A stretch of 39,073 bases of DNA. Source: Nitrospira sp. (lineage in GTDB: Bacteria; Nitrospirota; Nitrospiria; Nitrospirales; Nitrospiraceae). The notes beneath the pieces are model-generated. The model did not search any database, had not been told where the DNA came from, and saw nothing but the letters and a program-made list of their open reading frames with translations. The stretch lies in contig JAHBWT010000037.1 of the NCBI GenBank assembly GCA_019636815.1, positions 1-39,073 of the forward strand. Reading direction: 5' to 3'. Numbering within the stretch: position 1 is the stretch's first letter; each line of letters begins with the position of its first letter. The position numbers were made by a program, and so were the translations under genes. This document shows positions 1 through 8,515 of this stretch, one piece after another.

Positions 1-165
1 AAAGTCGGTGCTCAGCGGCTGCGGACGAGAACTTTCTGGGCTAGCGGCTGTTCTAAGCCTGCCGATGGGCGTGGATGGCTGCGAAACTTAAATTATCGGC
101 TACACATGTAGACACAGTGCACTGACGATCTTCGGACAGGGGTTCAACTCCCCTCGCCTCCACCA
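1..165 (+). ncRNA. ssrA: tmRNA (ssrA), 3' part
   Basis: This is the 3' portion of transfer-messenger RNA, which rescues stalled ribosomes by acting first as tRNA-Ala and then as a short template for a degradation tag. The evidence is the terminal T-arm (GGACAGGGGTTCAACTCCCC) followed by the acceptor strand GCCTCCACCA ending at 165, and the GGCTACACATGTAGA block at about 107-119 that is typical of the tmRNA 3' half. The 5' half and the tag-encoding frame lie outside the window. The CCA is encoded. tmRNA 3' ends are common integration sites for genomic islands, and the genes that follow look accessory. No tRNA other than this tRNA-like end was seen. Confidence 0.9.
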
Positions 166-260
166 TTCGACTCGCTGGATGTGCTCTGGTGAGCACATCC
201 GCGCTCGCTAATGGCAAGCCATCAAGGATTCGTCACGATTTTTATGCGAGTCGAATGGTG
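161..260. repeat. 15-bp inverted repeat flanking a hairpin, overlapping the tmRNA end
   Basis: Positions 161-175 (CACCATTCGACTCGC) are repeated as an exact inverted copy at 246-260. Between them lies a perfect 9-bp stem with a 6-base loop (GGATGTGCT at 177-185 pairs with AGCACATCC at 192-200). The left arm includes the last five bases of tmRNA. There is no T-run directly after the inner hairpin, so it is not a standard terminator. It could be a processing or termination structure, or the scar of an integration at the tmRNA 3' end. The function is not determined. Confidence 0.6.
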
Positions 261-327
261 TCGACCCTTCGACGTAGCTCCCGCTCAATCCTGATGTGAA
301 TCGAAAGATCGAAGGGTTGCCTACCTC

Positions 328-607
328 ATGTACTACGTGTACATCCTGCGCTGTTCGGACGACTCCTTCTATGTGGGCTCAACACACAATCTGGAGGATC
401 GTGTTACCGCTCACAATGTTGGCCGAGGTTCAGCGTATACGGCCAAGCGTCGACCTGTTTCGCCTCATGTACTCCGAGGTCTTTCACACCGAAGCCGAAG
501 CGATTCGGCGAGAACGTCAGTTAAAGGGATGGAGCACAGCAAAAAAGGAAAGTCTCATCCTCGGCGATCTTCACAAGCTCAAACGCTTGAGCAAACGGCG
601 ATCATAG
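328..607 (+). pseudogene. GIY-YIG nuclease-like protein, frameshifted
   Basis: This is a small single-domain GIY-YIG endonuclease of the UPF0213/YhbQ type. The N-terminal half in one frame gives YYVYILRCSDDSFYVGST, which carries the two beta-strand motifs (VYI and YVG), then the Arg of the EDRV segment. The C-terminal half (YSEVFHTEAEAIRRERQLKGW and on to the stop at 605-607) is in another frame. The family sequence reads straight through if one T is removed from the run at 458-460. The rebuilt protein would be about 92 residues, the normal length. The gene either carries a recent one-base insertion or a sequencing error. Members of this family are often found as small stand-alone genes of uncertain role. 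Confidence 0.75.
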
Positions 608-1000
608 CGGTTTGATCCATTCGTGACGCCGCCGGATAACGCCTTCAAAGAGTCCTTTCTCATGCTTCCAACCTCATGGGCCTAATCTGTTTTCCCTTCT
701 CGAATAGTCTCTCACGGCATACAGTAGAGCCCTGGGTTGCAGTTACCTGCGGAGGCGTCCCATGGTTGAACTATTATGCGCCGGGGTCACGGGGATGCGG
801 TCATGAGGTGCTCCTTCAAGGATGATGATTTGGGAGCACGATTAACGCGCTGTCTGGGCGGGGAAGCCAAGCAGATTCCGATGCTCCGTCCAGCATCATC
901 AAATCTTGCTGCATATGTGCCACACTGATGAACTGTCGAACATCTTCCATCCGACCGCCCAACCGAGATGAAACGCTGCACTGTGACATCCGCTGCCTGA
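608..1000. other. Gap with no recognisable gene
   Basis: This stretch of about 390 bases holds no ORF I can support. A GGAGG-like sequence at about 751-755 precedes an ATG at 762, but the frame closes after about 14 codons. Minus-strand ORFs across 787-1149 show no family resemblance and look like chance readings. The stretch probably contains decayed DNA between the GIY-YIG gene and the regulator remnant. Confidence 0.4.
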
Positions 1001-1165
1001 GGAACGGAGCCGTCCGGCCACTGGCGGGGCCAGCCTTCGGTCTGGTTCCCGTCGATGGCGATGATGCTGTCCGAGGACAACCAAGCCCTGCTGCGACTTA
1101 TCCGCGACCGGCGACCCAAGTTGCTGATGGCGCTGGCGGCCAGTTTCAAGGTTTTAATCGATTGA
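1001..1165 (+). pseudogene. Truncated HTH regulator remnant
   Basis: The open frame from 1001 to the TGA at 1163-1165 encodes a segment containing PSMAMMLSEDNQALLRLIRD followed by RRPKLLMALA. It resembles the start of the helix-turn-helix domain in the small HVO_A0114-type predicted regulators that often pair with toxin-like genes. The recognition helix and wing that should follow are missing, because the frame ends about 15 residues later. The upstream in-frame stop at 998-1000 also cuts the N-terminus. It ends 10 bases before the helicase gene, so it may once have been a regulator of that cluster. The assignment rests on short similarity recalled from memory. Confidence 0.35.
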
Positions 1166-1175
1166 GGGCGCGCGC

Positions 1176-4100
1176 ATGAGTAATGAGATTCCCTCAGGAG
1201 CAGCCTTGGTACTGGACTTGCTCAACTACATCGAGCAAGTCGAAAAGCTCAAGGCCAAGCCCGCATTCTCCGTACCCGGTGACAGCCTCTTCGTCGCCTA
1301 TCAACACGAGCTTCATGGTCTTCCAGAGCTTCAATTCAATCTGCAAAGCGACGGGGATGATCTATGGCTCCGGATACCACGCTTGCAAGAAATCGCAGCG
1401 CCGGAGCCAGACGAGGAACTCAAGCCTTGGGTCGTCCTGCCGAAGACTCCTGAAAAAACACCTGAATTGAAGACCGAGGTCGTCATCTACGACGGCAAAC
1501 GTGAGCTTGCCCGTGAACGTATTGATGACCACACTGAGATTCGGAATCTGTTCGATTGGTACATCACGAACCAATGGGAGCCTTGGGCCAGTACAGAGCG
1601 GCCTCGGCGCAAGACTATTGCACGCTACAACCAGTTGTTTTCCCTGCAACAAGCTATTGCCTCGGATGGAGCGGAAACGCCTCTTGAACTCGTCTGGGGC
1701 ATCGGCTACGCCGCATGGAAGAAAGAGGGCTTCGCCACGGCAGTGAAGCATCCGCTGCTCGTACAACCATGCGAGGTTACGCTGAACGAGCGCACTTTCG
1801 ACCTCGAAGTTCGGCCTCGCGATGTAGAACCGCGACTGGAGGCTGATTGTTACGCCGAAATGGGACTGCCCGGCGTGAAGCAGTTGGATGCCTTTTGGCG
1901 CACGTCACTAGCGACCGGCGCAAATCGCGTAAATCCGTTTGAACCGTCCACTTACGACGGAACCCTCAAAGCAGCAGTGGGCTATCTCGATCCATCTGGT
2001 GGTTACGTCGAGCAGACTGACAGTGTCGCTCTGCCTATTCCTGACGAAAAACTGAAAATCACAAATACGTGTGTTTTGTTTGGAAGAAGGCGGTCTGGAG
2101 ATATCTTTCTTGAAGATATCCGCCGCTTGAAGAAAAAGGTGGAGGAAGCCGATTCCCTGCCCAGTGTTATTCGGGGCTTTGTCGAGCGTGGCGATTCGAC
2201 GGTCAGGGTGCAACCAGAACAACCGTTTCGAGGCCTATCGACCAGTGACGGTAGTGCAGGTGCGAAGGAACTGTATTTCCCGATGCCATACAACGATGAG
2301 CAAGTCTCTATCGTTCAAAAGCTGCACGCAAACGACGGTGTTGTAGTACAAGGCCCTCCGGGAACAGGCAAGACTCACACCATCGCCAATGTCATCTGTC
2401 ACTACTTGGCTCAAGGTAAGCGTGTTTTGGTGACAGCCAAAGGTGAATCGGCCTTGGCAGTTTTGCAAGAGAAACTTCCAGAAGGCATTCGTCCGTTGAG
2501 TATTTCGCTGCTCTCCGATGAACGTGATGGGATGAAGCAGTTCGAGCACTCCATCCAGACCATTGCCAGTCGTGTTGCCTCGATCAACCCAACGCGGATG
2601 GTTGCCAATATTGCCGTCGCAGAAGAAAAGCTCAATCAACTGCACGCCAAAATATCGCACGTTGATCGAACTGTTGCGGACTATGCCGCCAAGCACATGC
2701 GAAACGACTATTCGTTTCAAGGTCGGACGATGGCACCGGAGGAGATGGCGAAGATCGTCCTGCAACAGGCGGAATCACATCAATGGTTTGATGACGAACC
2801 GCCTCCAGCCGAGGATGGCAGCCTGCCGTTTGACGATTCCGACATCAACGCGCTGCGTCGGGCACGTATGGCCATCTGCTTAGACTTGGTCTATCTCAGT
2901 CACCAGCTTCCGGCACCCGACAATTTACCTGCATGGCCAGACCTGCTTGGGCTGCATCGTGACCTTGTCAAGGCAAAAGCCATAGACACCAGCGTTACGC
3001 AAGGAAGCACATTGGCACTTGTTGATTCTCGATTGGAAACATTCGAGAAGGGACAGGCATTGATCGAGTTCCTTGATGAACGCATGGCACTCAGGGCCAA
3101 GTTAACTGGCGCTCGACAACCTTGGCTTGAATCGTTGGGCAAGCGTCTCGCGGACATGCGCCCGGAAGACCCGATGCTTCGGGCAGCCAAGGACATGGTA
3201 GCTGATGCTCGGCGGTTGGAAAGCCTTCGGAAGGAGCTGGTTGCCCATGCCGTCGAGGTTCCCACGGATGCAGAACTGAGCACGGACGTTGCCGAGGCCA
3301 TTACCCGACTGGTCGCAGGCAAGAGCGCATTTGGCCTGCCATTCGGCAAGGGGGACGCCCGCAAAGCCATCGCCGCCGTTACTGTGACGGGAATACCTCC
3401 GAAGTCTTCTGAAGACTGGGAGCTTGTCCAAAAGCTATTGGCGTGGCGCGTTGATGCCAGAAGGATACTCGCCCGGTGGAATTCATTAGCGACGGAGTTC
3501 GGTCTCCCTTCATCAGACACCGGAGTCGAAGAGGAGTTCAGAAAGGTTGCTCAATGGCAATCACATGTCGAGAACGCGATTCAATTGACCTTCAACTACG
3601 ATGCCAATCTGCACTCCCGGATTCAGGAAGTATTTGGAAAGACGATTGCCGACCGGATGTGGGATGGCGGTGAGCCGTTCGTGGCAACCATCTATTCCAG
3701 CCTTCAGGCGCACATCGACAAGGGTCGCTTGGCCTACGCTCAAAAGCGACTTCAGGAGTTGGTTCGCAAGCTAGATGGATGCAGTGGTCGCATTGTAGAT
3801 GGCATACGTGCATTCCTGATGGAGTCACTCGGCAATACGACGGCTGATGAATCAGCGTTAGGTGTCGCTTGGGGAGATTTGCATTCTGAGTTGCGTCGGC
3901 TAACTTCGCTTCGTCCATATCTCGAAGATATTGGCCGAGTGACAGATGCAATTGATGGCGCAGGAGCAAACAAATGGGCAGCAAGGCTGCGCACCGAACC
4001 TGCAATCGCCGATCTGGATGGAGCGACACCGGCCAGTTGGCGTGATGCATGGAACTGGCGTCAAGCAGTCATTTTCCTCGACCGCATTGACGGTCATCAC

Positions 4101-5672
4101 AGGCTGCGCGAGCTTTTCGAGGAAAGGAAGTCACTGACGACAGCGTTGGCTCGAACCTATCAGGAGTTGGTTGCAGAAAAGACATGGCTTGGTGTTTTCA
4201 ACAATTCTCCAGACGCCGTAAGACAGGCGCTACAGGCATATCTGAATGCCGTTCAAGCCATGGGTGCTGGAACCGGAATCCGTGCTATTCGCCATCGGAG
4301 GACTGCGCGTGATGCGATGACGCGTGCATATCAGGCGGTTCCGTGTTGGGTGTTGCCGCAGTGGCGTGTATCGGAGTCTATTCCTCCGGAGATCGGTCTT
4401 TTTGATTTGGTCGTCATTGACGAGGCATCGCAGTCCGACATCTGGGCGCTGCCCGCACTTCTTCGTGGTAAAAAAGTCCTTGTCGTTGGAGATCACAAAC
4501 AGGTGTCGCCATCGGCAGTTGGAACCGCTGAGGAACGTATCAAGGAGCTCATCAGTCGGTTTCTGACCAATCAACCCTTTGGCTCCGAGATGACGCCGGA
4601 CAAGTCGATTTACGACTTAGCCAGGGTTGTTTTCGCAGGCAATTCGGTCATGCTCAAGGAGCATTTCCGCTGCGTCCCGGCCATCATTGAATTCTCCAAC
4701 AGGGAGTTTTATCAGAACGACATCAAGCCTTTGCGGATTCCTAAGGTGAACGAACGCCTCGATCCGCCCCTTGTCGATGTATTCGTCAAAGGCGGAGTCC
4801 GACGTGGGGATATAAACCACGCGGAGGCACAAGCCATTGTTAATGAAATCAACGACATCTTGACCGATCCGGTTTTTGACAATCGTAGTATCGGTGTTGT
4901 GACACTGCTTGGAAATGCTCAGGCGGCACACATCCATGAGCTGATCAGCGATCAGATTTCGCCCATTGAGATCGTTGTACGCAAGATCGCCATTGGCCCG
5001 CCACCAGTGTTCCAAGGGCGGGAGCGCGACATCATGATGGTGTCGATGGTGCTTGGCCCCGGAGATCGCGCTACCGCGAATCGGGCGGATATGCAGCAAC
5101 GATTCAACGTAGCGCTGTCGCGTGCCCGCGACCGCATGTATCTCTTCAGGTCAGTTAGGGACAATGATTTCAGCGAAGATTCATTGAATGGGAAGGTCAT
5201 CAGCCACTTCAAGCAACCATTCAGGCGCGACGCGAAGAAAGTTCAGTCTCTCCGTGATCGGTGCGAATCTGGTTTCGAGATCAAGATGTTCGATGAACTG
5301 GTCAAGCGAGGTTATCGGGTCGAGCCTCAAGTGCGCAGCGGAGGCTATTTCATCGACTTCGTCGTTGAAGGCAATGAAGGGCGTCGCCTTGCCATCGAAT
5401 GTGATGGTGACCGCTTCCACGGGCCGGGTCAATGGCAGGACGATATGGCGCGCCAGAGGGTTCTGGAGCGGGCGGGATGGACGTTCTGGCGATGCTTTGC
5501 ATCAAGTTTTGTTCGGCGGCGTGAAGCCGTTCTGAATGATCTTTTTCAGACCCTCGACAAACTTGGCATTGAGCCGCTTGGGGCGGACTCGATTGACAGC
5601 ACCGTATGGGTTCAATTCAAGGAGGTTGATCCATACGGAGTTGAAGAAGCGCCGGAGGTCGTTGATTCATGA
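1176..5672 (+). CDS. SF1 helicase with C-terminal PD-(D/E)XK nuclease domain
   Basis: This 1498-residue protein is a superfamily 1 (Upf1/AAA_11-AAA_12-like) ATPase-helicase fused to a nuclease. Residues 1-370 form an uncharacterised N-terminal region. Walker A is GPPGTGKT at 393-400, Walker B is VVIDEAS with D1082/E1083, motif III is VGDHKQVSP at about 1104, a motif-IV-like EHFRCVP lies at about 1155, and motif VI is NVALSRARDR at 1311-1320. An unusually long, helical insertion of nearly 700 residues separates Walker A from Walker B. Residues about 1370-1470 resemble a Vsr/MTES_1575-type restriction-endonuclease fold, with D1394 (FIDF) and the E1408-C-D1410 pair (AIECDGDRFH). The ATG at 1176 follows a GAGGG-like site. 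The stop overlaps the next start as ATGA. The architecture is typical of phage-defence helicase-nucleases; the target is unknown. Confidence 0.85.
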   Translation: MSNEIPSGAALVLDLLNYIEQVEKLKAKPAFSVPGDSLFVAYQHELHGLPELQFNLQSDGDDLWLRIPRLQEIAAPEPDEELKPWVVLPKTPEKTPELKTEVVIYDGKRELARERIDDHTEIRNLFDWYITNQWEPWASTERPRRKTIARYNQLFSLQQAIASDGAETPLELVWGIGYAAWKKEGFATAVKHPLLVQPCEVTLNERTFDLEVRPRDVEPRLEADCYAEMGLPGVKQLDAFWRTSLATGANRVNPFEPSTYDGTLKAAVGYLDPSGGYVEQTDSVALPIPDEKLKITNTCVLFGRRRSGDIFLEDIRRLKKKVEEADSLPSVIRGFVERGDSTVRVQPEQPFRGLSTSDGSAGAKELYFPMPYNDEQVSIVQKLHANDGVVVQGPPGTGKTHTIANVICHYLAQGKRVLVTAKGESALAVLQEKLPEGIRPLSISLLSDERDGMKQFEHSIQTIASRVASINPTRMVANIAVAEEKLNQLHAKISHVDRTVADYAAKHMRNDYSFQGRTMAPEEMAKIVLQQAESHQWFDDEPPPAEDGSLPFDDSDINALRRARMAICLDLVYLSHQLPAPDNLPAWPDLLGLHRDLVKAKAIDTSVTQGSTLALVDSRLETFEKGQALIEFLDERMALRAKLTGARQPWLESLGKRLADMRPEDPMLRAAKDMVADARRLESLRKELVAHAVEVPTDAELSTDVAEAITRLVAGKSAFGLPFGKGDARKAIAAVTVTGIPPKSSEDWELVQKLLAWRVDARRILARWNSLATEFGLPSSDTGVEEEFRKVAQWQSHVENAIQLTFNYDANLHSRIQEVFGKTIADRMWDGGEPFVATIYSSLQAHIDKGRLAYAQKRLQELVRKLDGCSGRIVDGIRAFLMESLGNTTADESALGVAWGDLHSELRRLTSLRPYLEDIGRVTDAIDGAGANKWAARLRTEPAIADLDGATPASWRDAWNWRQAVIFLDRIDGHHRLRELFEERKSLTTALARTYQELVAEKTWLGVFNNSPDAVRQALQAYLNAVQAMGAGTGIRAIRHRRTARDAMTRAYQAVPCWVLPQWRVSESIPPEIGLFDLVVIDEASQSDIWALPALLRGKKVLVVGDHKQVSPSAVGTAEERIKELISRFLTNQPFGSEMTPDKSIYDLARVVFAGNSVMLKEHFRCVPAIIEFSNREFYQNDIKPLRIPKVNERLDPPLVDVFVKGGVRRGDINHAEAQAIVNEINDILTDPVFDNRSIGVVTLLGNAQAAHIHELISDQISPIEIVVRKIAIGPPPVFQGRERDIMMVSMVLGPGDRATANRADMQQRFNVALSRARDRMYLFRSVRDNDFSEDSLNGKVISHFKQPFRRDAKKVQSLRDRCESGFEIKMFDELVKRGYRVEPQVRSGGYFIDFVVEGNEGRRLAIECDGDRFHGPGQWQDDMARQRVLERAGWTFWRCFASSFVRRREAVLNDLFQTLDKLGIEPLGADSIDSTVWVQFKEVDPYGVEEAPEVVDS

Positions 5673-6265
5673 CGCGGCCACTGATGCGACTTGGTATCAA
5701 TCAGCTTAAGGAGATGTTTGCCCAGAACAAATTGGAGCCGAAAATCCTCAAGCAGTTGGCGGAAGAGCTTCAATACAGACGAACTCCCAAAGCTATTGCC
5801 CTGATGAACGATGTGCAATCTGCTCTGCGTAGAAGCTTTCACGCGCCGCAATCATCGTCGGTTTCGCCGACAAGGACCATAGACGCTAATTCACAACTCC
5901 AGCTCCGGCCGCAACTAATATCAGGGGCTCCCAACGCATTTACAGCGACTGTACCACCCGCAACGCCCACGCGAGCAAGTCCTGCATCTGGGCGGTCTTC
6001 ACAATCTGTATTGCCGGTCATTCCGGAGACGCCACCGCCGAAGCGAGTCAACATGCCACTGGAGGACGCCTACAAGGTACTGCGCGTAACCTCGACCTCC
6101 ACTTGGGATACGATTGAATTGGCGAGACGGCAACTGGTGCAGCAAGCATCTCCTGTTAAAACCGTAGCAATGAACTCCGAGAAGCGTTCACAGCTTCAAG
6201 ATCAGGCGCACCGTGCAAATCTCGCATGCCTTTCGATCTGGAGAATCCGCATTGGGTATAAATAA
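5669..6265 (+). CDS. J-domain-like partner protein of the helicase
   Basis: This 198-residue protein starts inside the stop codon of the helicase gene (ATGA overlap), so the two are almost certainly co-translated. Residues 5-55 are helical. Residues 56-127 form a Pro/Ser/Thr-rich flexible linker. Residues 132-195 look like a J-domain: DAYKVLRV matches the start of helix I, and IELARRQLVQQ matches helix II. The helix II-III loop reads ASPVKT where true J-proteins have HPD, so it should not stimulate DnaK in the usual way. I infer that the fold is used as a docking module for the helicase-nuclease or another partner. Similarity is by pattern only, and the family is not one I can name. Confidence 0.6.
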   Translation: MTRPLMRLGINQLKEMFAQNKLEPKILKQLAEELQYRRTPKAIALMNDVQSALRRSFHAPQSSSVSPTRTIDANSQLQLRPQLISGAPNAFTATVPPATPTRASPASGRSSQSVLPVIPETPPPKRVNMPLEDAYKVLRVTSTSTWDTIELARRQLVQQASPVKTVAMNSEKRSQLQDQAHRANLACLSIWRIRIGYK

Positions 6266-6267
6266 CG

Positions 6268-6580
6268 ATGACGATTTCGAACAGCAAACTCCCCATCAAC
6301 CTCGACGACCTGCTGCGCCAGCGCACGGTCGATCGTGATCGCATCGAATACAAGGCCGGGTGGAACCCCGACGCCATCATCCGCACCTTGTGCGCGTTCG
6401 CACGACTTCGAGAATCTGGGTGGCTACGTGGTGATCGGGCAGGACTGCGATGCCAACGGCAGGCCCATGTTTCCACCGGGCGGCCTGCCCGACACGCCTC
6501 GCAGCAGCAAGCAACGTTACCGCCTGACAGCCATTGGGCGACGGTGGTTGGAGGCGTATTCCGGCGGCGGTTCGACCTGA
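6268..6580 (+). pseudogene. AlbA_2-type ATP-binding/regulatory protein, decayed
   Basis: The start (SKLPINLDDLLRQRT, then RIEYKAGWNPDAIIRTLCAF) is the N-terminus of the AlbA_2 (Schlafen-like) domain found in ATP-binding regulators of roughly 500 residues. The continuation, DFENLGGYVVIGQDCDANGR and the PPGGLP segment, sits in another frame. A loss of about two bases near 6398-6402 (the family reads AFANDFENLGG) explains the break. After PPGGLPD the sequence jumps to a short C-terminal-looking tail (KQRYRLTAIGRRWLEAY), so most of the central and C-terminal region has been deleted. The ATG lies two bases after the upstream stop, which implies it was once the third gene of the cluster. Confidence 0.65.
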
Positions 6581-6780
6581 AACCAAGGGCTTGATCCGCA
6601 CCCCCTCGCCAGCCCGCTACCTGCTATCTGGTTGACGGAGACGGAACCAAACCGGCGTCCGTCCGCTACCAAACCGCACTTTGTGCATGCTGCCGGCCTC
6701 CTTGTCGTTTTTTCGTAATTTAGGCTGGCGGATAGAGTCCTCTCACCGGATTCCGTTTCACCTTCCTGCTCGTGCATGTG
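6581..6780. other. Gap at the probable right edge of the accessory region
   Basis: No gene is visible here. The stretch separates the decayed AlbA_2 gene (plus strand) from the 3' end of the spermidine-synthase-like gene (minus strand). A nine-base match to the tmRNA 3' end (CCCCTCGCC, at about 6602-6610) is present but is too short and too diverged around it to call an attachment site. Confidence 0.4.
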
Positions 6781-8370
6781 TTATTCCGCCAGAAGCGATC
6801 GTTCTCGCCCCATTAAAAGGTCGTAGGGGGCAAAATCGTCGGTCAAGATGATGCCGGCAGGCCAAGGCTCGGTCCGGCGGGTGCTGAGCAGCGCGATTGT
6901 TTCCATCGGTAATTGGTGACTCTGCGCCATCTCAGAAATCCGGGTCTCAATTTCCTCCACCGAATCAGCTTCGATGGGACGGCCTCCAAAAAAGATCAAG
7001 TTCTTGGCCGGTGTCATTCCGGTTTTCCATGGGCCTTCGACAGCGAATGTCAGGAGAGAAGGGAAAGACTGGTGCAGGGTTTGTACAACTGCCGCAGCCC
7101 GCGCAAGGTCTCCTTCTTTGCTGGATGCTGCGAGGTTCACGGCGAGGACTCCGTCCGGATTCAGGCGCGTCCGCACTACAGAGTAGAACTCCGCTGTGGT
7201 GAGATGGAAAGGAATCATGTCTCGCGCGAAGGCATCGATCCACATGAGATCGTAGGTGCGCTCTGTGGCGTTCAGAAAGGCTCGACCATCCTTCACGATA
7301 ACATGATGGTTCGCCGGCGGGTGATAATCGAAAAATTCTTCGGCCATGCGGATCACGACCGGGTCGAACTCCACGATATCCACCTCCAATGTCGGCCAAT
7401 ACCTTGCCAGCCATTTGGCTAAGGAGCCGCCACCATGCCCAAGGATGAGGCCGCGTTGTGGTTGTGGGGTCAGTGCCAGCGAAGACACCATCATTTGGCT
7501 GTAGGGGAGAAAGAGGTAACCCGGGTCGGCTTTCCACATGGTGGCATGAAACGTTCGATCCAATATCAGATACCGAAAGAGATCGTCTTCTCGAATACGA
7601 ACCTGCTGATACGGACTTTCCTCCTGGTAAATCGGGACCTTCAATCGTTCGAGCGGGTGGAGAGCAGCCGCTCCCAGGAGGGAGCAACAGCCCAGAACGA
7701 TCAGCACGATGAGGCGGCTCGTCGAGGTTCCCTTCGCAAGCCACAGGATCCCGAGTCCTACCTGTATGCCGCCCAACCATGCGACCAGCGATTGACTCCC
7801 CAGCCAGGACAGGAGAAAAAACGCTGTCCCCCAGGTGCCGGCTAGGCTTCCCACAGTCGACAGGGCGATCATCCGTCCGGTCTGCCGACCAAGGTGATCC
7901 ATGTCTGCCACCGCCAGCCGCAACATGGCCGGCAATACACCACTGAGCCCGAAGGCGGGTGGCGCGAGCAGTACAGTTGCCGCAAGGCAGGGTCCCCAGC
8001 GAGGGTCTTGCACCACTTTCTCGATCTCAAAGAGAATGGGTTGGTTTGCCCAGGCGATGAGAAAGGTCCACGTTCCAGAGAAAAGCAATAACGCCGCCAG
8101 CACCCGCCCATCGGTGTAGCGATCGGAGACCCAACCACCGAACGTGTATCCGCTGCTCATGGCGGCCAGAATCACTCCGATTAAGGCGCCCCACACGAAC
8201 AACGAACTGCCGAATACCGGTGCCAACAGGCGACTGCCCAAGATTTCCAATGCCATGACCACCGCGCCGGTCACGAGGGCGGTGAAAAGAAGAAACCAAC
8301 GAGGGATTTGAGGAGTCTTTGGAAGGGGCATTGATTGAATCGAGGAGATACGAAGGCTCCTTACCGGCAC
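6781..8370 (-). CDS. Membrane-fused spermidine-synthase-like protein
   Basis: The N-terminal half (about residues 25-235) has several hydrophobic helices typical of the membrane module fused to spermidine-synthase-like enzymes. The C-terminal half is an aminopropyltransferase/methyltransferase-type Rossmann domain: LILGHGGGS (308-316), VDIVEFDP with acidic residues at about 334-336, VKDGRAFL (about 359-366) and DLMWIDAF (about 374-381). True spermidine synthases use GGGDG, so the substrate here may differ from putrescine. The longest frame begins with GTG at 8370. An ATG at 8331 (MPLPKTP) gives a more typical N-terminus, but neither has a well-placed Shine-Dalgarno sequence. The gene is divergent from ugd. 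Confidence 0.75.
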   Translation of the reverse strand: MPVRSLRISSIQSMPLPKTPQIPRWFLLFTALVTGAVVMALEILGSRLLAPVFGSSLFVWGALIGVILAAMSSGYTFGGWVSDRYTDGRVLAALLLFSGTWTFLIAWANQPILFEIEKVVQDPRWGPCLAATVLLAPPAFGLSGVLPAMLRLAVADMDHLGRQTGRMIALSTVGSLAGTWGTAFFLLSWLGSQSLVAWLGGIQVGLGILWLAKGTSTSRLIVLIVLGCCSLLGAAALHPLERLKVPIYQEESPYQQVRIREDDLFRYLILDRTFHATMWKADPGYLFLPYSQMMVSSLALTPQPQRGLILGHGGGSLAKWLARYWPTLEVDIVEFDPVVIRMAEEFFDYHPPANHHVIVKDGRAFLNATERTYDLMWIDAFARDMIPFHLTTAEFYSVVRTRLNPDGVLAVNLAASSKEGDLARAAAVVQTLHQSFPSLLTFAVEGPWKTGMTPAKNLIFFGGRPIEADSVEEIETRISEMAQSHQLPMETIALLSTRRTEPWPAGIILTDDFAPYDLLMGRERSLLAE

Positions 8371-8451
8371 TGAAACGCCGTCGGATTGTACTCATCGTAT
8401 TTTCCGAGAGTCAACGAGACCTGGCAAGTTGTAGACGAACCTTTGAATTCA

Positions 8452-8480
8452 TTGCCCGTGGTCATCCAGGTTGCTATACT
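8452..8480 (+). promoter_or_regulatory. Sigma-70 promoter for the UDP-glucose dehydrogenase gene
   Basis: TTGCCC at 8452-8457 and TATACT at 8475-8480 are separated by exactly 17 bases. This predicts a transcript starting near 8487, about 30 bases before the ATG at 8516. A strong ribosome-binding site (AAGGAGG, 8502-8508) lies between them. Confidence 0.65.
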
Positions 8481-8515
8481 TTCGACCGAATGACTTCATG
8501 CAAGGAGGGCGGGGT

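Noticed and set aside
2900..3520. Minus-strand ORF of 206 codons inside the helicase gene
   Set aside because: Low-complexity Ser/Arg/Ala composition; it is an antisense shadow of the helicase.
6600..6612. Possible attR matching the tmRNA 3' end
   Set aside because: Only about nine bases (CCCCTCGCC) match and the flanks do not, so chance is likely.
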